From CAYSCZ01 sp964429655 (GTDB taxonomy: Bacteria; Bacteroidota; Bacteroidia; Cytophagales; Cyclobacteriaceae), in contig CAYSCZ010000063.1 of NCBI GenBank assembly GCA_964429655.1, positions 1-17,734 of the forward strand: a stretch of DNA of 17,734 nt, given 5' to 3'. Shown piece by piece: positions 1 to 7,473 of this stretch. Under the pieces are notes generated by a model. That model did no database searches, was not told where the DNA came from, and saw nothing but the letters and a program-made list of their open reading frames with translations. Numbering within the stretch: position 1 is the stretch's first letter; every line of letters starts with the position of its first letter. The position numbers were made by a program, and so were the translations under genes.

Positions 1-140
1 TTTTTTGGGCTTTAACCCTTCATGACAAAATTCCAATGACAAATCTGGGTTTAATGATTTTATTAAAGCAGAATAATAAGTCGACCTAAAGCTAACAGCT
101 GAGGAATTCCAAAAGAAGTTGAAGGCTATGTAGTCGAAAG

Positions 141-195
141 AGATACTGCGTGTGTTCTTTTAAACACATATTATTTTAAATAACAGGCAGTATCT
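141..195. repeat. Nested inverted repeat next to the truncated AraC remnant
   Basis: AGATACTGC at 141-149 is repeated exactly in inverse orientation as GCAGTATCT at 187-195. Inside it a second inverted repeat, TGTGTT (151-156) and AACACA (163-168), encloses CTTTTA. The structure lies about 65 nt beyond the point where the AraC-like gene loses recognisable sequence. It could be a weak terminator for rightward transcription (moderately T-rich sequence follows 195) or the end of a lost mobile element. No transposase gene or target duplication is visible. Bases 1-140 contain no gene I can support. Confidence 0.45.
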
Positions 196-261
196 TATTC
201 TTTACTTATTCAATCTTAACAAATATACAATGTCAGATTAAATCTTGGCTATTTCAGTTTA

Positions 262-770
262 GGCTACAAGTAAACTGCCAATGATTTTCTGTTTATATAA
301 TGAATTGTTTTGGTATTCATTAGTATTTGCAGATATATGGTTTCTATTTCCTTGTATTCTTGTTCATTTGGGTTTTGTGGTGGAACTGTTTCTGATAACA
401 AAAACGGGAATTCTTCAAAAACATTTTGATGGATATTTGTCTTTAAGAATTCCTCGTTAAAGGTTATTAAGTAGGCATCTTTCAATTCGAAGAATTCCAA
501 TGATTTTGTATGTTCCGGATTTGTAAAGTATATAGTTTTTGAATTGTATTCAAAAGTTTTTTCGTCAGTTGTGTAATTTCCTTTTCCATCCTTGACAAAA
601 ATGAATGAATAGTAGTTTGTTCTAAAAACAGGCGATTTGTACGGAATGGTTTTATGAATTTCTAATAAGTCATTCATTGAAAACTGACTGTCCTGTTCGA
701 TTGGAATATTCAATGCGTTATACAAGTCAACTACTCGTTCGAAAAATGCTATTTCTTTTGTTTCAGTCAC
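262..770 (-). pseudogene. AraC-type transcriptional regulator, N-terminal remnant (frameshifted, HTH domain missing)
   Basis: The intact frame runs from a GTG at 770 to a stop at 264 and gives 168 residues. They resemble the N-terminal sensing (cupin-like) half of Bacteroidota AraC-type regulators: early motif FRTNYYSFIFVKDGKG, then KTIYFTNPEHTKS, and a linker near EYKEIETIYLQI. The final 20-odd residues are out of frame. Shifting by one base at about 321-324 restores NEYQNNSLYKQKIIGSLLV, which is typical of the linker helix in this family, before a TAA at 259-261. The two C-terminal helix-turn-helix motifs that bind DNA are absent; full proteins are usually about 280-300 residues. The gene therefore carries both a frameshift and a terminal deletion, and the product could not bind DNA in the usual way. 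Family assignment rests on recalled sequence character, not a search. Confidence 0.7.
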
Positions 771-814
771 TTTTTATTTAGATGGTTCACATTACGCCCA
801 ATGACATATATATT

Positions 815-1469
815 TCATTCCGGCCTCAATACGCTATCCACATAATCAGTGATGTCTACTTTCACGTTTTGCACACCTTTATTTCCATCAAAAAAAAATA
901 TTCTAAGATAAGGTGTGCTTCAAAGCCTATATGGATAATCTGACCTTCGTATAATAAAAGCCATTCATCGGTCCTGGCAGCATTTGCAGCCCTTTAAGCG
1001 GCAGCCCTGTGGTCAGCTTTATGCCAAACCGGATAACCGAACCCGGGCTCAAAAGCCATCAAAACTTCAGGTTTTTACTTCCTTATCCAGTAAACCAATT
1101 TACCCACCATTTCTTCACGGTCAGCAAACGCTACCCTACCATCATCATAACCTAAATTGATATAATTTTCTTCAGAAATCCTCAGTGGTTTCATGGCATC
1201 TAACTGTTCCTGACGTCTTATCCTGGAGAGGTCATTCCGGCTCAGTTTCGGGTCCCTGATACCAACCTTTCCAATGGTGGGAATGAGAATATAAACATCA
1301 TTTCCATGGTCAACTAACATGGCCAAAGTGTCATGTGACATATGATCATCATCTGGATGAGCGCCTATGAGCAATACGGTTTTACAGCCCATTCCTCTAT
1401 GGTTTGATCCGGTTGGCATAATACTGCAAAAGGGGATAATAGAAGTATCAGGTAAAAAAATCTCATCAT
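815..1469 (-). pseudogene. PIG-L/LmbE-like deacetylase pseudogene
   Basis: Zn-dependent PIG-L/LmbE family deacetylases remove N-acetyl groups from sugar conjugates. This copy is broken but can be rebuilt. ATG at 1469 opens a signal peptide (MMRFFYLILLLSPFAVLCQP) and runs to about 1388. There a missing base shifts the frame into KTVLLIGAHPDDDHMSHDT, which carries the zinc-site motif AHPDDD. The frame stays open to TAA at 1075-1077, where family context expects Leu (RK-stop-KPEVL, one change from TTA). It reads on through FGYPVWHKADHRAAA to a second in-frame TAA at 994-996, then EWLLLYEGQIIHIGFEAH. A run of nine A at 890-898 then shifts the frame to DGNKGVQNVKVDITDYVD, ending in TGA at 815-817. 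The usual C-terminal tail appears lost. ATG is 10 nt after the dehydrogenase/cytochrome gene, so this was the second gene of that operon. The isolated 114-residue open stretch (1075-1419) is not a complete enzyme. Confidence 0.85.
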
Positions 1470-1479
1470 GATTTTCGTC

Positions 1480-3195
1480 TTAAGATTCTTCCTGTTGACT
1501 CCTCACTGCGGCCACCTCATCTTTTACTACAGCGCTGGCATCATTTCCAAAACTATTTCTCACATATGTCAGCACATCGGCGATCTGCTGATCACTAAGA
1601 AAGGCGTGTGAAGCCATGGCATTTTGGTAGGTCTCTCCATCAATTACCAGGGTTTCGGAAAGCCCATTCAGTACAACTTTGATTAACCTTTCCTTATCTC
1701 CTGCAACCCATTCAGTATTTACTAAGGGAGGATTCAATCCGGGAACGCCTTTACCATTCTGCATGTGACAGGCCTGGCAGTATTGTGTGTAGACCTTCTG
1801 TCCCGCAGTCAATTCGGCACTTACCTCTTGTGTATTGACAGTCTGACTGGAAGCTACTCTTTCCTGTTCAGCCCTTGGTGCAGGAATACCTTCCGGATAA
1901 TATATCACGCGCCAAATGCGTCCTTGCTGAGAATCAGAAATATACAATGATCCATCAGGGCCTTGAGCCAGGCCTGTTGGCCTAAATTCAGCATTACCAG
2001 GGCTCTTGACCTTTCTATCCCCTTCAAAGTTATCAGCAAAAATTTCCCAGTCACCATTTGGTTTGCCATCTTTCATTGGTACAAAAACTACACAAAAACC
2101 ATCCTGAAAATGATTCAGCCTATTCCACGAACCGTGAAAAGCGATGAAGGCGCCATTTTTATATTTTTCAGGGTACATATCTCCCGTGTAGAATAGTAGG
2201 TCATTCGGACCCCAGTGGCCTGGAAATCCGATCAGCGGCGTTTTAGCATCTTCGCACCTGCCAATGGTTTCACCATCACCACCATATTCAGGTGCTAATA
2301 GTTTCTCACCCGTTTTATGATTATAATAACAATATGGCCAGCCAAAATCATCGTTTTCATTAACCCGAAGAAATTCCTCAGCCGGCAGTTCTACGTTTTC
2401 ATCTTCAGTGAAGTGCTCTGGCCAAAAGCGGTGCAAGTCGTCCCTTCCATGTTGAACCACATACAACTGATCAGTTGCTTTATTCCAATCTAATGCAACT
2501 GTGTTTCGTATACCGGTTGCGTAGCGTGTTGCATCATCTACAGTCTGTCCCGTCTTACTATCACTAAACTTCCATACCCCAGCGCGGGTCTCAAGCTCTA
2601 TGCAGGGATCTATTCCGGGCGAACCTTTTGTTCTTAACTCTTCCTGGCAGGCATTCGACTTGGAACCGATGTTCACATACATATTACCTTTCCCATCAAA
2701 AGTAAAGGGTTTTGAAACATGCCCCCCTTCATAAGGTATGGTTGCCATGGTATCAACTTCATCCATTGGGGTTAGTTTTTTTGGGTCAAGCTTTGCCCTA
2801 AATACCTGGGTGGCAGATGAAAAGTAGACATAGTCGTTATGAATAGCCATACCAGTTCCCTTATTTGTGCCAAAACCTCTTATTATATCAGCACTACCAT
2901 CCCCGTTCAAATCACGCAAGGCCAGGTTACCAAAACCATCTCTTGTCAGCTTACGCATGTTGACATAGATGTCTCCATTTTCCCTGATAAAAAGGTGACG
3001 GGCCCTACCCTCTCCCAGTTTTTCTGCAACTACCACAGCGGCAAATTTTTCTGGTAGTTCTATCCCTCCATTTCCAGCAGTGGGTTGTATGATCATTTGG
3101 TTTGAAACTTCTTGAGTGTTGGGTTGCTTTTCCTGCTGTATTCCGCATCCGGCAAACCAAATTAGTACAATTAACAGGGCGATTTTATTAAGCAT
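1480..3195 (-). CDS. PQQ-type sugar (sorbosone-like) dehydrogenase fused to cytochrome c, lipoprotein
   Basis: This is a 571-residue exported oxidoreductase. Residues 1-17 form a lipoprotein signal (MLNKIALLIVLIWFAGC, Cys17). Residues about 45-440 resemble the beta-propeller of soluble PQQ-dependent glucose/sorbosone dehydrogenases: NMYVNIGSKSNAC (171-183), YATGIRN (225-231), VVQHGRDDLHRFWPEHF (246-262) and NENDDFGWPYCYY. An acidic DLNGDGSAD segment (95-103) looks like a calcium-binding loop. After a linker, residues about 460-555 are a class I cytochrome c domain with CQACH (Cys473, Cys476, His477) and a likely axial Met at 527. Electrons from sugar or aldehyde oxidation would pass from PQQ to the fused haem and then to the respiratory chain. 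The substrate cannot be read from sequence. The start ATG at 3195 is preceded by AT-rich intergenic DNA. The downstream partner, a deacetylase, is a pseudogene. Confidence 0.85.
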   Translation of the reverse strand: MLNKIALLIVLIWFAGCGIQQEKQPNTQEVSNQMIIQPTAGNGGIELPEKFAAVVVAEKLGEGRARHLFIRENGDIYVNMRKLTRDGFGNLALRDLNGDGSADIIRGFGTNKGTGMAIHNDYVYFSSATQVFRAKLDPKKLTPMDEVDTMATIPYEGGHVSKPFTFDGKGNMYVNIGSKSNACQEELRTKGSPGIDPCIELETRAGVWKFSDSKTGQTVDDATRYATGIRNTVALDWNKATDQLYVVQHGRDDLHRFWPEHFTEDENVELPAEEFLRVNENDDFGWPYCYYNHKTGEKLLAPEYGGDGETIGRCEDAKTPLIGFPGHWGPNDLLFYTGDMYPEKYKNGAFIAFHGSWNRLNHFQDGFCVVFVPMKDGKPNGDWEIFADNFEGDRKVKSPGNAEFRPTGLAQGPDGSLYISDSQQGRIWRVIYYPEGIPAPRAEQERVASSQTVNTQEVSAELTAGQKVYTQYCQACHMQNGKGVPGLNPPLVNTEWVAGDKERLIKVVLNGLSETLVIDGETYQNAMASHAFLSDQQIADVLTYVRNSFGNDASAVVKDEVAAVRSQQEES

Positions 3196-3290
3196 AGATA
3201 AATTTTTAAGTATTATCCTTAAATCTAATGATGTTTAATTAAAATAAGATTTGTTAACCTAGATTAGATTAATTGAATAAGTATATTGCT

Positions 3291-3845
3291 CTAATAACTT
3301 ATCAGTGTTTCTGTAATAAATTCACCTTTTGCCATTCTGTAATATACCCTGTCAGTTTTGAATTTTTTTTCCAAATCAATTTTTAACAACTCGTACTCCA
3401 CGGCTCTTGATGGGTTAGCCAGTAATAGGTCACGAAAAAGTACTTGATTAAGCATTTCATGCCGGGATGGGCACATATGAACATAGAAAATCTGTTCTTT
3501 TGCTGCATTCAGATTATACCCCTTCACAAAAATCATATAATCGTCAGCTTTATCGAATTGCAAAAAAAATAATAATTCAATGTTTCCATTGCGCTTATGA
3601 TGCCGTTATTAAAAGGTTTTCCTGGAGATTTCAATTGAAATATTAATGTATGGCTTAGCGCTTATAGCAGTTGCTGCAGTACTTCCGACGTGCTCAATCC
3701 TTATTATTTTTTCACCAATTAATTCAGTGATTTTTTGTCGTTCAATCGCATAAATTAATTTCCAATTTTGATTATGACTGACTAGCTCAACAGGAAAAAG
3801 TTCGTCCCATTCTGTTTTAGTAAGAACTTCCAGTCTTTTATGCGT
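3291..3845 (-). pseudogene. GrpB-family (UPF0157) protein pseudogene
   Basis: Three reading frames together rebuild a GrpB-like nucleotidyltransferase-fold protein. In the first frame, LEVLTKTEWDELFPVELVSH and NQNWKLIYAIERQKITELIG run from about 3836 to 3700. There is no in-frame ATG; ACG at 3843-3845, just after an in-frame TAG, sits where the start would be. A shift near 3695-3712 (A/T run) leads to RIEHVGSTAATAISAKPYI, matching the family hallmark RIEHVGSTAVPGL.AKP, although VPGL is altered to ATAI. A second shift comes near 3630 and a third in the A run at 3562-3569. The C-terminal part, 3291-3563, is open and gives YNLNAAKEQIFYVHMCPSRH and VLFRDLLLANPSRAVEYELL, typical of the GrpB C-terminus. 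It lies 12 nt behind the GNAT gene. At least three frame breaks plus start loss indicate real decay. Family biochemistry is poorly known. Confidence 0.8.
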
Positions 3846-3857
3846 GCCCTAAAAATA

Positions 3858-4394
3858 TCACTTTGCGTTCATGATCTTATAAAGCACATGTCTTCTCAAC
3901 CTATGGCCTATGGGTAATTTTGGATGGTCAAACTCACCTATTTGCTGCATACCAATCTTCTGCATCACGCTTTCCGACCTTAAGTTTAATAGGGAGGTAA
4001 ATGAATACACTTCCTTAAAATTCAACTGATTAAACCCATAACTGATTGATGCTAAGGCTCCCTCGCTAGCAAAACCATTGTTCCATTCTGATTTCATCAG
4101 TCTCCAGCCTATTTCGATGCATGGTGTAAAATATGCTTCAAATGTAGGATACATGAAACCAATGAAACCAATAAAGTTTCCTTTATCCAATCGATCAACA
4201 GCATACAAACTAAAACCATGGCTTTTCATAGCCCTTCTTATTTTATTGAAAAACCTCAAACTCTCTTCCTGTGAGAGGGCATATGGAAAAAATTCCATAA
4301 CCTCCTTATCCTTATTCATTCGGGTGAAAGGAATCAGATCATCATCCTTCCAGTCCCTAAACCCTAATCGCGGGGATTTAAACAAGTATTGCAA
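3858..4394 (-). CDS. GNAT-family N-acetyltransferase (RimJ/RimL-like)
   Basis: The protein has 178 residues and covers one complete GNAT domain of the Acetyltransf_3 type, the group that acetylates protein N-termini, small amines or antibiotics using acetyl-CoA. Visible landmarks are the N-terminal SPRLGFRDWKDDDL, the central sheet IGFIGFMYPTFEAYFTPCIEIGWRL, the WNNGFASEGALASISYGF stretch that corresponds to the acetyl-CoA pyrophosphate-binding loop and following helix, and the C-terminal SFTSLLNLRSESVMQKIGM with F.H..LP.GH.LRRHVLYK. The acceptor cannot be predicted. No ATG is available in frame upstream; TTG at 4394 is the most likely start, 14 nt after the CAP gene stop, so translation follows that gene closely. 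The family usually starts about where this protein does. Confidence 0.85.
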   Translation of the reverse strand: MQYLFKSPRLGFRDWKDDDLIPFTRMNKDKEVMEFFPYALSQEESLRFFNKIRRAMKSHGFSLYAVDRLDKGNFIGFIGFMYPTFEAYFTPCIEIGWRLMKSEWNNGFASEGALASISYGFNQLNFKEVYSFTSLLNLRSESVMQKIGMQQIGEFDHPKLPIGHRLRRHVLYKIMNAK

Positions 4395-4408
4395 ATGTTT
4401 ATCGGATG

Positions 4409-6286
4409 TTACTCTTTAAGGTATTGTTGAAAATTCGATTTATTAACACCAGGCAATTTAAACTGATCAAGCATAGTCTGATCCTGACGTGTTAGACGTT
4501 CTCGCATATCGATTGAATATCCTTTTGAAAGAACGGGGTCATTCAGTATTTCCTGAGCCAATGCTGAGTAATTATTTTCTATCAAAGTATAAGCCACCCT
4601 TAGATTACGGTTATCCATTGTCTTTTGATAATGCTCAGGATACTGCTGTTCAATCATTTGCAAATACCAGGATATGAAGAGATTGAATGAATAGTATGAC
4701 TCTAATTCACCGGATATTATATTTTCATTTATAGAAAACGGGGTATCCTTTTGCTTCATTTGTATCTCGGCTTTTATCCCATGATAATAAGCATTGAATT
4801 CTTCTAAAATACCATAAACTCCACTTAGCTGGGAGCCCATATCAGATTTATCACCGATATATAGGTCGTAGTACATCATACCCGTTCGACTGGAGGCAGG
4901 TAAAAAACGATTGAGTTCATTTGAATTTACCACAGCTATTTCCGGCACCTTGACAATAATATTCCGATCAATGATGTAAGCACTTACCTCCCATGCGCTG
5001 AATTTATGATCCACATGGTGAGCCGTCTCATGAACGACGGTGCTGAAGGCATCTACCAATCCCTTTTCAGTATGTACATCAACCCAACGGGTAAAGTCCT
5101 CATCAGGATCATACTGCAATATCGCATAAGCATCGGGACAGCATTCCCTGCTCAAATCCAAATAGAATTCTCTTTCCTCGGTTTTACTGTTTATTCGTGG
5201 GGCGTTGTCTTCAATTGTGCGCCTTTTGTTATTATCAAGTTCAATGCGTGAAATTTCATCTTCATTTTTATAGTCCCTTATATCATTATAACCGGTAGAA
5301 GTACCCGAAAAGGGGCTTTCTCCAACCCAGTTGCCCGGTGGATTATACTGGCAAACAAAAATGACATCATCACCACAGGTAATTTGTGCGCAACCTACTT
5401 CCCTGGTAGTAGACCAAATCATCTGTGTGTAATGGCCACAGACCTTATTTTTTTCACATTCATTGGTGTGAGGATTATAGTATTTGCTTTCTGAAGCCCA
5501 GGAATTTATGATGTCACTTACAGTGAAAAAACCTTTGGTGCCCATAAAAAGATTTTCTCCATACCCCGATTGACTGTGCGTGAAATTACATCCATCTGCT
5601 GCTAACTGTTCTACCCAACTAGCGGCTGATGCTTCTAAAGTTGAAGACCAAACCAGATCAGGCACGTTAACCTGTCGACGCCAATAATTATGTCGCTCGA
5701 GCGCTGTTTCTGCAAAAGAAGATTCTGACTCCATGGGTTGGACATCTTTTTTTATATCCTCACCTGTAGTTTGCGGAGTTAAGTTCGGGGATGGTTTGGA
5801 AAAAGGCCCCAGGCCAACAATGTTACCGGGGGGACTATATTGACATAAAATGATAACATAATCGTCACATTCCACCCGGGCACAACCCAGTTCGGTGGTG
5901 GTAGACCACACCACCTGGGTATAATGACCACAAACCTTATTTTTTTCACAGCTATTGGTCCTTTCATCATAAAATTCTTCCTCTGACATCCATGAATCGA
6001 CGGCATCAACCGGGCCGTAATATCCTTTGGTACCCATGAAAAGATTTTCACCATAATTACCGTCGCTATGACGCATATCACATTGTCTTGCCAGTGTGTT
6101 TGCCCAGTCAACAGCCGACACTTCCAATGCATTTGACCACTTTAATGGCTGGACACCCTTATTCGACCGCCAATGATTATGTCTTTCCAGTATAGATGTA
6201 TTGAAATCGTTTTGAGCCACCAGCTGAATTATCGACAGTGCGATCAGTATTGTGGTCAGCAAGAATATTTTAAGTAAATGGTACAT
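4409..6286 (-). CDS. Secreted tandem CAP/SCP-domain protein with HExxH C-terminal region
   Basis: ATG at 6286 is preferred because it directly starts a signal peptide (MYHLLKIFLLTTILIALSII); an earlier TTG at 6340 would add 18 non-hydrophobic residues. Numbering here counts from that TTG. Two CAP (SCP/PR-1-like) domains lie at about 45-180 and 210-345. Each carries the family cavity residues (His91, Glu98 and His139; His255, Glu262 and His303), the CGHYTQ.(V/I)WSTT signature and paired cysteines. The two copies are similar to each other, so an internal duplication is likely. After a charged linker (345-395), residues about 395-640 form a different region with HETAH at 437-441 (HExxH zinc motif) and LEEFNAYYHG at 512-521, where Glu could be the third zinc ligand of a gluzincin-like fold. 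CAP proteins are secreted, but their biochemical role in bacteria is largely unknown. The combination suggests a secreted or cell-surface hydrolase. Confidence 0.85.
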   Translation of the reverse strand: MYHLLKIFLLTTILIALSIIQLVAQNDFNTSILERHNHWRSNKGVQPLKWSNALEVSAVDWANTLARQCDMRHSDGNYGENLFMGTKGYYGPVDAVDSWMSEEEFYDERTNSCEKNKVCGHYTQVVWSTTTELGCARVECDDYVIILCQYSPPGNIVGLGPFSKPSPNLTPQTTGEDIKKDVQPMESESSFAETALERHNYWRRQVNVPDLVWSSTLEASAASWVEQLAADGCNFTHSQSGYGENLFMGTKGFFTVSDIINSWASESKYYNPHTNECEKNKVCGHYTQMIWSTTREVGCAQITCGDDVIFVCQYNPPGNWVGESPFSGTSTGYNDIRDYKNEDEISRIELDNNKRRTIEDNAPRINSKTEEREFYLDLSRECCPDAYAILQYDPDEDFTRWVDVHTEKGLVDAFSTVVHETAHHVDHKFSAWEVSAYIIDRNIIVKVPEIAVVNSNELNRFLPASSRTGMMYYDLYIGDKSDMGSQLSGVYGILEEFNAYYHGIKAEIQMKQKDTPFSINENIISGELESYYSFNLFISWYLQMIEQQYPEHYQKTMDNRNLRVAYTLIENNYSALAQEILNDPVLSKGYSIDMRERLTRQDQTMLDQFKLPGVNKSNFQQYLKE

Positions 6287-6370
6287 GCCGATAGTAGTTT
6301 TACAAATTATAAAGATTCCTTGTGTAAAACAACTATCCAATAACTGACAACCTTAAATACTTCTATCTGC

Positions 6371-6859
6371 TTATTGTCTGGTTAATGATTCGTTGGTTGA
6401 AAAATGATAGGCATCATTTAAATAATTTCGAGCTTTTAAGAGCGAAAGCTTAGCCATTTTAAAATCACTCCTATCCAGATGTTCCATGGCCAACTTCATT
6501 TCAGCATTTGAAAGTGCTTTCAATACCTTCATGAAACGATTTCTGTAAAAACTTTGATCGATATTTCTAAAAGTAACTTCTCTTTCAATGTCTTTTAATT
6601 CTGTTAATGCAATTTTTACATAGTCATTAGAGTAGCTATTATTCTCTTCAATATGCGATTTTATGATTGATATAATCTTTTCAATATCACTTTCCGCCCT
6701 TAACACTTCATAAGCAGAAATATCTTCACATGCCTCTATCATATATGTTGCTTCCTGGGTTTTTTTATCCTGGTTCATAAAATATATGATAAATAAAAAA
6801 GCAAGCATCCCTGAAAATAAGGTCAGGATAACCAAAGAACTACCAATGAATGATTTCAT
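6371..6859 (-). CDS. Membrane-anchored helical protein of unknown function
   Basis: I do not recognise this family. The 162 residues contain one strong hydrophobic segment at about 7-28 (SSLVILTLFSGMLAFLFIIY), acting as a membrane anchor or uncleaved signal. The rest is charged and likely all-helical (for example SDIEKIISIIKSHIEE and LALEHLDRSDFKMAKL-like amphipathic stretches near the end), facing the periplasm if the N-terminus is inside. No cysteine or metal motif stands out beyond one Cys in MIEACEDIS. It starts with ATG 20 nt after the DsrE lipoprotein gene and ends about 85 nt before the CAP gene start, so it is probably co-transcribed with both. A coiled helical sensor or spacer role is possible but unproven. 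Confidence 0.7.
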   Translation of the reverse strand: MKSFIGSSLVILTLFSGMLAFLFIIYFMNQDKKTQEATYMIEACEDISAYEVLRAESDIEKIISIIKSHIEENNSYSNDYVKIALTELKDIEREVTFRNIDQSFYRNRFMKVLKALSNAEMKLAMEHLDRSDFKMAKLSLLKARNYLNDAYHFSTNESLTRQ

Positions 6860-6878
6860 TATGATAAAATTTTATTTC

Positions 6879-7331
6879 TTAATAAGTCATCACAGTAGGC
6901 CCTTCTTTTATACGTTGCATCATTTCATCCTGATTAGCGACAGTAACGCCGGGAACCAAGTCTCCTTCTGCAACCTGGTGTACTTCCATGCAATGTGGAC
7001 ATGCCAGCACTTTTCCACCGGCTTTCATTACCAATGAAAGCAGATCATGAATATTTTCATTATCAAAACTTAAGGTATCCGCACCCTCCTTCATCAACTT
7101 CACCCCGTCAACATTAAGAAATATGGTGGTCTGGATTTCATTTTTTAAGGCTTGCTCTGCAAAATGCAAACCCATTAAAGTGCTGTGGGCATTTTCGAAA
7201 GCATCACTGGTCATGTTTACCATTAAAGTAGGTGACTGAACATTTTCATTGTTAGCAGGATTTTGATTTTGACAAGCAACAACTGATAAAATCAGACCTG
7301 CAAGTAAAAAGTTGGTTTTGAGTACCTTCAT
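6879..7331 (-). CDS. DsrE-family lipoprotein
   Basis: The likely start is ATG at 7331 (another in-frame ATG lies at 7340, adding MII). From 7331 the protein has 150 residues: a lipoprotein signal MKVLKTNFLLAGLILSVVAC (Cys20), a short Asn/Gln-rich linker, then a DsrE/DsrF-like alpha/beta domain at about 35-145. Typical features are LMVNMTSDAFENAHSTLMGL, the strand TTIFLNVDGVKLMKEGAD, and GKVLACPHCMEVHQVAEGD with a Cys111-x2-Cys114 pair, then the closing VANQDEMMQRIKEG. DsrE-fold proteins often handle sulfur or bind metals through such cysteines; the lipid anchor puts this one at the periplasmic side or outer membrane. A 15-bp palindrome lies just upstream (7350-7364), the same motif as before the Fur-family gene, suggesting metal- or redox-responsive control. 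It appears to head the unit running leftwards. Confidence 0.8.
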   Translation of the reverse strand: MKVLKTNFLLAGLILSVVACQNQNPANNENVQSPTLMVNMTSDAFENAHSTLMGLHFAEQALKNEIQTTIFLNVDGVKLMKEGADTLSFDNENIHDLLSLVMKAGGKVLACPHCMEVHQVAEGDLVPGVTVANQDEMMQRIKEGPTVMTY

Positions 7332-7349
7332 AATAATCATATTTATTCA

Positions 7350-7364
7350 TGCAATTTTATTGCA
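7350..7364. promoter_or_regulatory. Palindromic operator-like site before the DsrE gene
   Basis: TGCAATTTTATTGCA is a perfect TGCAAT-N3-ATTGCA palindrome ending 10 nt before ATG 7340 and 19 nt before ATG 7331. On the minus strand it contains TAAAATTG, one mismatch from the Bacteroidota -7 element TAnnTTTG, so bound protein would block transcription. The same pattern with two mismatches lies before the Fur-family gene at 12139-12153. The length and symmetry match Fur-family operators. Binding is inferred, not shown. Confidence 0.5.
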
Positions 7365-7419
7365 ATCAATCCCTTTATGAATGACATTTTGACCCTCACA
7401 ACCTGATTATTATCAAAAA

Positions 7420-7443
7420 AAGGCCGTCACTTTTGACGGCCTT
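7420..7443 (-). terminator. Rho-independent terminator after the repeat lipoprotein gene
   Basis: A perfect 10-bp stem, AAGGCCGTCA (7420-7429) and TGACGGCCTT (7434-7443), encloses the CTTT loop. On the minus strand it is followed by a run of T (A run at 7415-7420). It lies 31 nt downstream of the lipoprotein stop codon and separates that gene from the DsrE unit. Confidence 0.88.
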
Positions 7444-7473
7444 AGTAAATTACTAAACGAATAAAGAAAGGTA

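Noticed and set aside
2..133. Short plus-strand open stretches near the left edge, including one ending LTAEEFQKKLKAM
   Set aside because: They are under 30 codons with in-frame stops upstream and no recognisable family; too little to call a gene end.
5779..6132. 117-codon minus-strand open frame inside the CAP gene
   Set aside because: It overlaps the first CAP domain in another frame and shows no recognisable features; the CAP frame has clear conserved motifs.
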